DNA of 64,000 nucleotides from assembly GCF_028288205.1 (NCBI RefSeq), contig NZ_JAQBOD010000016.1, positions 1-64,000 on the forward strand. The letters are read 5' to 3'. Below are positions 59,219 to 64,000 of the stretch, in pieces. The translations under genes were made by a program, and so were the position numbers. How positions within the stretch are numbered: the stretch's first letter is position 1; each line of letters opens with the position of its first letter. The DNA is from Mucilaginibacter sp. (lineage in GTDB: Bacteria > Bacteroidota > Bacteroidia > Sphingobacteriales > Sphingobacteriaceae). The notes below the pieces were generated by a model, which was not told the origin of the DNA, searched no databases, and worked only from the letters and a program-made list of their open reading frames with translations.

Positions 59219-61105
59219 ATGGCAGAAGCAGTAAATTATAGTGAAGACAGCATACGGTCGCTTGATTGGAAAGAACATATCCGCCTGCGCCCCGGAATGT
59301 ACATTGGCAAGTTGGGCGATGGCTCGGCTTATGATGACGGGATATATGTATTACTGAAAGAAATAGTAGATAACTCGATAGATGAGTTTGTAATGGGCTC
59401 GGGCAAAACTATCGAGATCAATATAAGCGACCATAAAGTTACCGTGCGCGATTATGGCCGTGGCATACCGCTGGGTAAGGTAATAGATTGTGTATCAAAA
59501 ATTAATACCGGTGGTAAATATGATAGCAAGGCGTTTCAAAAATCGGTAGGTTTAAATGGTGTGGGTACCAAGGCGGTTAATGCGCTTTCAACATCGTTCA
59601 TTGTACAATCCTACCGGGATGGCCGCACCAAAATTGCCGAATTTGAAAAAGGCGAATTAATAAAGGACGAGCCGGAAAAAGAAACCACACAACGTAATGG
59701 CACTGCCATAAACTTTTATCCTGATGAAACCATTTTCAGGAATTACCATTTTATTCCGGAATTTATAGATAGCATGATCTGGAACTATGTGTTCCTAAAC
59801 TCTGGGCTGACCATTAATTTTAACAATCAAAAATATTTCTCGGAGCGTGGGCTGTACGACCTGCTTACCAAGAATACCGATGTTGAAACACTGCGTTATC
59901 CTATCATCCACCTAAAAGGCGAGGATATAGAAATTGCCATGACCCATGGGCAGCAATACGGGGAAGAATATTATTCTTTTGTAAATGGCCAGCATACCAC
60001 ACAGGGTGGTACGCACCAGGCAGCTTTTCGCGAAGCGGTAGTAAAAACAATTCGTGAGTTTTACAAAAAAGAATTTGATGCTTCTGATGTTAGGGCATCC
60101 ATCGTATCGGCAATCGCTATAAAAGTGCAGGAACCGGTGTTCGAGTCGCAAACAAAAACCAAATTAGGTTCACAAAACATTGGTCCGGAAGGGCCATCTG
60201 TTCGTGGTTTCATTAACGATTTTGTTAAAAAGGAATTAGATAACTACCTGCATAAAAACCCCGTAGCTGCTGATGCCTTGTTAAAACGCATCATGCAATC
60301 AGAACGTGAGCGTAAAGACATTGCCGGTATTAAGAAACTGGCTAATGAGCGGGCCAAAAAGGCATCGCTGCACAACCGTAAACTGCGCGATTGCAAGCTG
60401 CATTTTGATGATACTCACGAACGTAAGCAGGATACCACCCTGTTTATTACGGAGGGTGACTCGGCCAGCGGATCCATCACCAAATCGCGCGATGTGCAAA
60501 CGCAAGCCGTATTTAGTTTAAAGGGTAAGCCACTTAACTGCTACGGGCTAACCAAAAAGGTGGTATATGAAAACGAAGAATTTAACCTGCTGCAACATGC
60601 TCTAAATATTGAGGATGGCCTTGATCAGCTTCGCTACAACAATATAGTAATAGCTACCGATGCAGATGTAGATGGTATGCACATCCGCTTGTTGCTGATG
60701 ACGTTCTTTTTGCAATTCTTCCCGGACCTGGTAAAAGCCGGGCATGTGTTTATATTGCAAACGCCACTGTTCAGAGTTCGCAATAAAAAAGAAACCATTT
60801 ATTGCTATAGTGACGAAGAGCGCCGTAACGCCATTGCCAAATTAGGTGTAAAACCAGAGATAACCCGCTTTAAAGGTTTAGGTGAAATATCGCCGGATGA
60901 GTTTGGGCTGTTTATAGGCAAGGATATTCGCCTTGACCCGGTTATACTTAAAGATGCCAACATTAAAGGCTTGCTGGAATACTTTATGGGGAAAAATACA
61001 CCTGCAAGGCAGCAGCATATTATTGGTAATTTAAGGGTAGAGAAGGATGATGAAAGCGTGAACCCGACGATTGTTGAGGATGATGAGTTGCCGATAGCGA
61101 GTTAG
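59219..61105 (+). CDS. parE: DNA topoisomerase IV subunit B (type IIA)
   Basis: 628-aa GHKL ATPase/TOPRIM subunit. The ATPase site has [18 protein letters not shown] (about 41-58) and [20 protein letters not shown]. The transducer domain follows. The TOPRIM part shows [11 protein letters not shown] (about 414-424), [12 protein letters not shown] (about 478-489) and [13 protein letters not shown]. The length and the short C-terminus place it with ParE-like proteins rather than long GyrB. In related genomes parC often follows; here the next gene is cdd, so the A subunit must be encoded elsewhere. The ParE versus GyrB choice is by length and layout. Confidence 0.88.
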   Translation: MAEAVNYSEDSIRSLDWKEHIRLRPGMYIGKLGDGSAYDDGIYVLLKEIVDNSIDEFVMGSGKTIEINISDHKVTVRDYGRGIPLGKVIDCVSKINTGGKYDSKAFQKSVGLNGVGTKAVNALSTSFIVQSYRDGRTKIAEFEKGELIKDEPEKETTQRNGTAINFYPDETIFRNYHFIPEFIDSMIWNYVFLNSGLTINFNNQKYFSERGLYDLLTKNTDVETLRYPIIHLKGEDIEIAMTHGQQYGEEYYSFVNGQHTTQGGTHQAAFREAVVKTIREFYKKEFDASDVRASIVSAIAIKVQEPVFESQTKTKLGSQNIGPEGPSVRGFINDFVKKELDNYLHKNPVAADALLKRIMQSERERKDIAGIKKLANERAKKASLHNRKLRDCKLHFDDTHERKQDTTLFITEGDSASGSITKSRDVQTQAVFSLKGKPLNCYGLTKKVVYENEEFNLLQHALNIEDGLDQLRYNNIVIATDADVDGMHIRLLLMTFFLQFFPDLVKAGHVFILQTPLFRVRNKKETIYCYSDEERRNAIAKLGVKPEITRFKGLGEISPDEFGLFIGKDIRLDPVILKDANIKGLLEYFMGKNTPARQQHIIGNLRVEKDDESVNPTIVEDDELPIAS

Positions 61106-61108
61106 ACT

Positions 61109-61142
61109 ATGATTTTTAAGATTTGAGGATTGCCAAGATTCT
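61109..61142. repeat. Degenerate run of AGATTT/GATTGCC words after parE
   Basis: TATGATTTTTA, AGATTTGAGG, ATTGCCAAG, ATTCTTTG immediately after the parE stop. The period is 9-11, so it is a looser member of the same kind of repeat. Confidence 0.35.
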
Positions 61143-61270
61143 TTGCATTGAAAGGATAATAAATAAAGAAGAGTATTCAATTGTAGTTACTTATTATAAA
61201 TAATTACTTATCTTGTTTCCCCGCTCTTTTAAAGATGCAGGGGAATTGCTTTTTATAAACTTAAAAGAAC

Positions 61271-61297
61271 TCTCTCCTTTAGGGAGGGCAGGGTGAG
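61271..61297. repeat. C-rich palindrome upstream of cdd
   Basis: CTCTCC-TTTA-GGGAGGGCAGGGTGAG, the same kind as the CCCCC-TTTA-GGGGG elements at 10061 and 32715. It ends 6 nt before the cdd ATG. Confidence 0.5.
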
Positions 61298-61302
61298 ACT
61301 AA

Positions 61303-61788
61303 ATGACTAACCGCGAAATAAAAATATCTTTCCAGGAATATACTTCCGTAAAGGAGCTTGATACAGACGACCAAAGCTTATGCAATGAAGCTGTTAAAGC
61401 AATGGTAAACTCTCATTCGCCTTATTCAAAATTCAGGGTAGGCGCGGCATTGCGGTTACAAAGCGGTAAAATAATACATGGCAGTAACCAGGAAAATGTA
61501 GCTTATCCATCAGGTTTATGTGCAGAGCGGGTTGCCCTGTTTTACTGGGGGGCCAATCACCCCGATGACCCGATAGAAAGTATGGCCGTAACAGCACATA
61601 CAGATGAGTTTATCCTGAATAAACCGGTAACTTCATGTGGCTCCTGTTTGCAGGTAATAGCCGAGTATGAGAAGAAACAAAATAAGCCTATAAAAACAAT
61701 ACTATTTTGTAAAGACGGCCCTGTTTGGGTAACCCGTGGTATAGAAAGTTTTTTACCATTTTTATTTTTTGAAGACAGATTATCTTAA
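61303..61788 (+). CDS. cdd: Cytidine deaminase
   Basis: 161-aa tetrameric zinc enzyme that converts cytidine and deoxycytidine to uridine. HGSNQENVAYPSGLCAERVA (about residues 53-72) holds the first zinc Cys and the catalytic Glu of C-A-E. The second zinc pair is in VTSCGSCLQVI (about 105-115), where the usual P-C-G-x-C is S-C-G-S-C. SPYSKFRVGAAL (about 39-50) is the usual substrate loop. All zinc and catalytic residues appear present. It probably forms a two-gene unit with the SGNH hydrolase 6 nt downstream. Confidence 0.93.
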   Translation: MTNREIKISFQEYTSVKELDTDDQSLCNEAVKAMVNSHSPYSKFRVGAALRLQSGKIIHGSNQENVAYPSGLCAERVALFYWGANHPDDPIESMAVTAHTDEFILNKPVTSCGSCLQVIAEYEKKQNKPIKTILFCKDGPVWVTRGIESFLPFLFFEDRLS

Positions 61789-61793
61789 AGATT

Positions 61794-62456
61794 ATGAAAT
61801 TAAAATTAACGCTGCTTTTAACTGTTTTTGTTTTTTGTACAAAGTTGTATGCGCAAACGGGTTTCCCTTATGATGCAGAGATACGTGCTTACAGGCACCA
61901 GGATAGCCTGAATTTTCCAAAGCCCAATGGTATACTGTTTATAGGTGCTTCATCTATACGGTTATGGAGTGATCTTCAGCAGCGTTTTAGTGGTGCGCCA
62001 ATAGTTCAGCGTGGGGTTGGGGGTTCAGAGTTATCACAGTGGGTAGCTTATTATACCCCTTACGTATTGTTCCCATATCATCCGCGTAAAATATTTTTAT
62101 ATGCCGGCGAGAATGATATTGCCACAGGAGGTAAAACAGCGCAATCTGTGTTCGATTCGTTCACCAAAATATACGATATGATAAGGCAACAATTGCCTGA
62201 TGTTGAATTTTATTATTTATCTATCAAAGAAAGCCCAAGCAGGTTAAAATATACAGCTGATTTTATAACAGCTAATAAATTGATAAAGGCCTACATCAGC
62301 ACAAAACCCAAAACCTATTTTATTGATGTAGCCACTACGGTGTTAAACCCGCAAACCATGATGCCCGATTCATCCCTGTATAAAAAAGACATGCTTCACT
62401 TAAATAATAAGGGCTATGATAAATGGCAGGTTATTTTGCAGGATTACGTAAAATAA
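61794..62456 (+). CDS. SGNH/GDSL hydrolase, secreted
   Basis: 220 aa with a signal peptide (MKLKLTLLLTVFVFCTKLYA). The SGNH blocks are block I ILFIGASSIRLWSD (catalytic Ser in GASS), block II GVGGSELSQW (Gly oxyanion hole), block III FLYAGENDI (Asn) and block V DMLHLNNKGYDKW (Asp and His). These are complete, so it should be an active esterase/lipase of the GDSL-like family. The start is only 6 nt after the cdd stop codon, so the two share a transcript although no metabolic link is obvious. Substrate unknown. Confidence 0.88.
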   Translation: MKLKLTLLLTVFVFCTKLYAQTGFPYDAEIRAYRHQDSLNFPKPNGILFIGASSIRLWSDLQQRFSGAPIVQRGVGGSELSQWVAYYTPYVLFPYHPRKIFLYAGENDIATGGKTAQSVFDSFTKIYDMIRQQLPDVEFYYLSIKESPSRLKYTADFITANKLIKAYISTKPKTYFIDVATTVLNPQTMMPDSSLYKKDMLHLNNKGYDKWQVILQDYVK

Positions 62457-62470
62457 CTTAAACAAAAAAA

Positions 62471-62490
62471 GGCCTCCGCAAACGGAGGCC
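62471..62490 (-). terminator. Terminator between convergent genes
   Basis: GGCCTCCG (62471-62478), loop CAAA, CGGAGGCC (62483-62490). The A-run on the plus side gives a T-run on the minus strand, so it mainly serves the minus-strand gene at 62521. Confidence 0.8.
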
Positions 62491-62520
62491 TCCAGCTATA
62501 TAAACAAAACTAAACTAAAT

Positions 62521-62949
62521 TTAAGAAGGTACGTTTTCGATCTTAGTGATCTTCCAGTCCGGACGGTTAAGTGAAATAGTGATCAGGTTAGTGCGTACAT
62601 AACCACCATATTGCAGTTCTAACTTTACAATCATTCCCTCTCGGGTATCTTCAATTACTGTGGTAGTATATTTACAGCCCTGCTCAACATTTTCTGATGC
62701 TTTAAAAGATGCAAGGATACGTTTTTTGTTTAAAGTAGTTACATTGTTACCGCGGGTCATAATGTATTGAATGTTATCATCCAAAATCTCATTAAGACCC
62801 TCTGTTTTACCGTGTACTACTGCATTAACATAAATATTTAAAACTTCATTTTTTGTTAATGTAGCTGGAGTGGGTTTATTTGCAGCGTTGGCAACTGTGC
62901 CAGTAACTAATAATGCTAAACCGAGCATAATTGATTTTAAATTTTTCAT
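62521..62949 (-). CDS. Secreted NTF2-like/lumazine-binding-like protein
   Basis: 142 aa with a signal peptide (MKNLKSIMLGLALLVTGTVA, then NAANK). The mature part has the cone-shaped alpha+beta layout of NTF2-like proteins: helix ALTKNEVLNIYVNAVVHGKT-like region (about 30-50), then strands (NIQYIMTRGNNVTTLNK, TTTVIEDTREGMIVKLELQY, NLITISLNRPDWKITKIENV). I assign it to this fold with moderate confidence; no catalytic residues are evident. It is transcribed alone on the minus strand. Members of this kind in Bacteroidota are usually annotated as putative lumazine-binding or NTF2-like; the function is unknown. Confidence 0.7.
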   Translation of the reverse strand: MKNLKSIMLGLALLVTGTVANAANKPTPATLTKNEVLNIYVNAVVHGKTEGLNEILDDNIQYIMTRGNNVTTLNKKRILASFKASENVEQGCKYTTTVIEDTREGMIVKLELQYGGYVRTNLITISLNRPDWKITKIENVPS

Positions 62950-63101
62950 AATATTAGATTTTTTGGTTAATTATTTTATATCCATAGGACATCATCAGCA
63001 TTCGAAACGTTACAAAAAATAATATATTTATTAATCATTTAACTAAAACTTAACATTTGCCCTATTTTTACCATGAGCATATTTGATTGATTATTTATAG
63101 C

Positions 63102-63608
63102 ATGATTGAGTTCAATACCATCATTTTACAGTTTGCAGAACAGGGCGAAAAAACCGGGTGGAGCTATATTGAAATTCCGGCAGATTTGGCGCAGCAATTA
63201 AAGCCGGGTAACAAAAAATCATTCAGGGTATGTGGCATGTTGGATGGCATGACGGTAAAAGGTATGGCTTTAATGCCCATGGGGCAAGGCAATTTTATTA
63301 TGGCGCTTAAGGCAGATATAAGAAAAGGCATTCGCAAAAATGCAGGCGCTATGCTGCAGGTAAAGCTGGAAGAAGATAAAGATTATAAAGTTGACGTGCC
63401 CGATGATTTGCAGGAGTGTTTTGATTTTGAGCCCGAGGCCTTGGAGTTTTTTAACAGCCTTGCAAAATCGCACCGCGATTATTTTATAAAATGGATAGAG
63501 GGCGCCAAGACCAGCGAGACGCGCAACAAGCGTATTGTTAATACAATAAATGCTATGCTGCGTAAATGGCCCTATAATGTGATGATAAGGGAGATGAGAA
63601 AGGCGTAG
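63102..63608 (+). CDS. YdeI/OmpD-associated family protein (DUF1905-like N-terminus)
   Basis: 168 aa from the ATG at 63102 (MIEFNTIILQF). The N-terminal about 90 residues form the DUF1905-like barrel (GEKTGWSYIEIPADLAQQLK, FRVCGMLDGMTVKGMALMPM). The C-terminal part is the YdeI-type helix pair (LEFFNSLAKSHRDYFIKWIE, then AKTSETRNKRIVNTINAM), with the S-H-R-D-Y-x-x-W-I motif of the family. Family members are linked to bacteriocin protection in other bacteria, but the role is not established. An in-frame ATG 15 nt earlier exists but adds no conserved residues. Confidence 0.85.
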   Translation: MIEFNTIILQFAEQGEKTGWSYIEIPADLAQQLKPGNKKSFRVCGMLDGMTVKGMALMPMGQGNFIMALKADIRKGIRKNAGAMLQVKLEEDKDYKVDVPDDLQECFDFEPEALEFFNSLAKSHRDYFIKWIEGAKTSETRNKRIVNTINAMLRKWPYNVMIREMRKA

Positions 63609-63688
63609 AGGCTGTGCGAATGTTTATAATTTTCAGGTGGCATTTTCCTGCTAAGTATTATCTTTACCCTGTATGCTGTTTTAAACAC

Positions 63689-63722
63689 AAAGGGCGCCAA
63701 GAAGGCGCAAAGGGCACTGAGA
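63689..63722. repeat. CACAAAGGGCGCC-type degenerate octamer run
   Basis: CACAAAGG, GCGCCAAG, AAGGCGCAAAGG, GCACTGAG, ending 4 nt before the ATG of the GxxExxY gene. It has the same kind of build as the other 7/8-base runs but is GC-richer. Confidence 0.6.
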
Positions 63723-63725
63723 ATT

Positions 63726-64000
63726 ATGCAAGTTGAAAATGATTTAGCTACAGAGGTTATTGGAGCTGCCATAAGTGTGCATAAAGTGTTTGGTCCCGGA
63801 TTGTTGGAATCAGCATATAAAGAATGCCTCTATTATGAATTATTAAAAAAAGGATTATATGTAGAAAAAGAAAACCTCTACCACTTATTTATGAAGAAAT
63901 TAAATTGGAATGTGGGTATCGGTTAGATTTATTAGTTGAAAATAAATTAATTATTGAAATAAAAGCAGTTGAAGGATTAAATGATATTCATTTAGCGCAA
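63726..64000 (+). pseudogene. GxxExxY protein gene, frameshifted and cut by the window end
   Basis: Frame 1 gives MQVENDLATEVIGAAISVHK, then VFGPGLLESAYKECLYYELL, with the name motif GPGLLESAY (G-x-x-E-x-x-Y). After VEKEN (near 63875) the expected continuation is in the -1 frame: PLPLIYEEIKLECGYRLDLL, then VENKLIIEIKAVEGLNDIHL, which runs to the window end. The original frame stops at 63926. One base seems missing in an A-rich stretch (about 63871-63876). GxxExxY proteins are PDDEXK-like; here the E-x-K part (IIEIKAVE) is in the shifted frame. It could be a sequencing error, a real pseudogene, or recoding. Confidence 0.8.

Overview
The window reads as a chromosomal segment of a Bacteroidota bacterium, most likely family Sphingobacteriaceae (Mucilaginibacter/Pedobacter-like). 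The basis is moderate GC, promoters of the TTTG / TAnnTTTG type, no Shine-Dalgarno pattern, a GLPGLI protein next to a TonB-type outer-membrane protein, the parA-parB-DUF5683-dapB-lepB gene order, and a periplasmic GH2 beta-galactosidase. The genus is an inference. No rRNA, tRNA, CRISPR array, prophage or insertion-sequence transposase was seen.

Layout. 0.3-9.4 kb: rRNA methyltransferase (rlmD), a phosphoribosyltransferase, EttA, ClpC, a small lipoprotein and FabI. 9.5-17.2 kb: a cupin protein, RecN, a BlaI-BlaR (M56) pair with visible operator dyads, HisS and two VOC proteins. 17.3-24.7 kb: an AhpD-like protein, a four-helix-bundle (23S-IVP-like) protein, Tag, PolA and the glgA-glgC glycogen pair. 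25-32.4 kb: an MBL hydrolase, YbaB, a class-C-type serine hydrolase, a TPR protein and a large beta-galactosidase. 32.7-38.2 kb: a reverse-strand cluster parA-parB-DUF5683-dapB-lepB-lepB. 38.5-50 kb: an FMN reductase, a VIT transporter, a TonB receptor, half of a BtuF-like binding protein, LysE, RibF, TruB, a diadenylate-cyclase-like protein, a small ABC system and an esterase. 50.2-56.9 kb: GLPGLI plus outer-membrane protein, then an ABC/GntR operon. 57.2-64 kb: FtcD, ParE, Cdd, an SGNH hydrolase, small secreted proteins, a YdeI-like protein and a frameshifted GxxExxY gene cut by the window edge.

Most genes are housekeeping. The striking content lies between them. At about twenty loci there are degenerate tandem runs of 7- or 8-base words, roughly 30-40 nt long. 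Each locus has its own word, and many arms occur as inverted pairs around a short spacer. One pair flanks polA's promoter with a perfect 37-bp inverted repeat. Another pair encloses a complete four-helix-bundle gene. One run is translated inside hisS, one supplies the N-terminus of Tag, and a related run precedes the GxxExxY gene. Other dispersed families include REP-like half-elements (three loci), a GGTGACACC element (two loci), a TCGTCGAAATGACA element, and C-rich palindromes that contain stop codons. All statements about repeat families rest on copies visible here; no genome or database search was possible.
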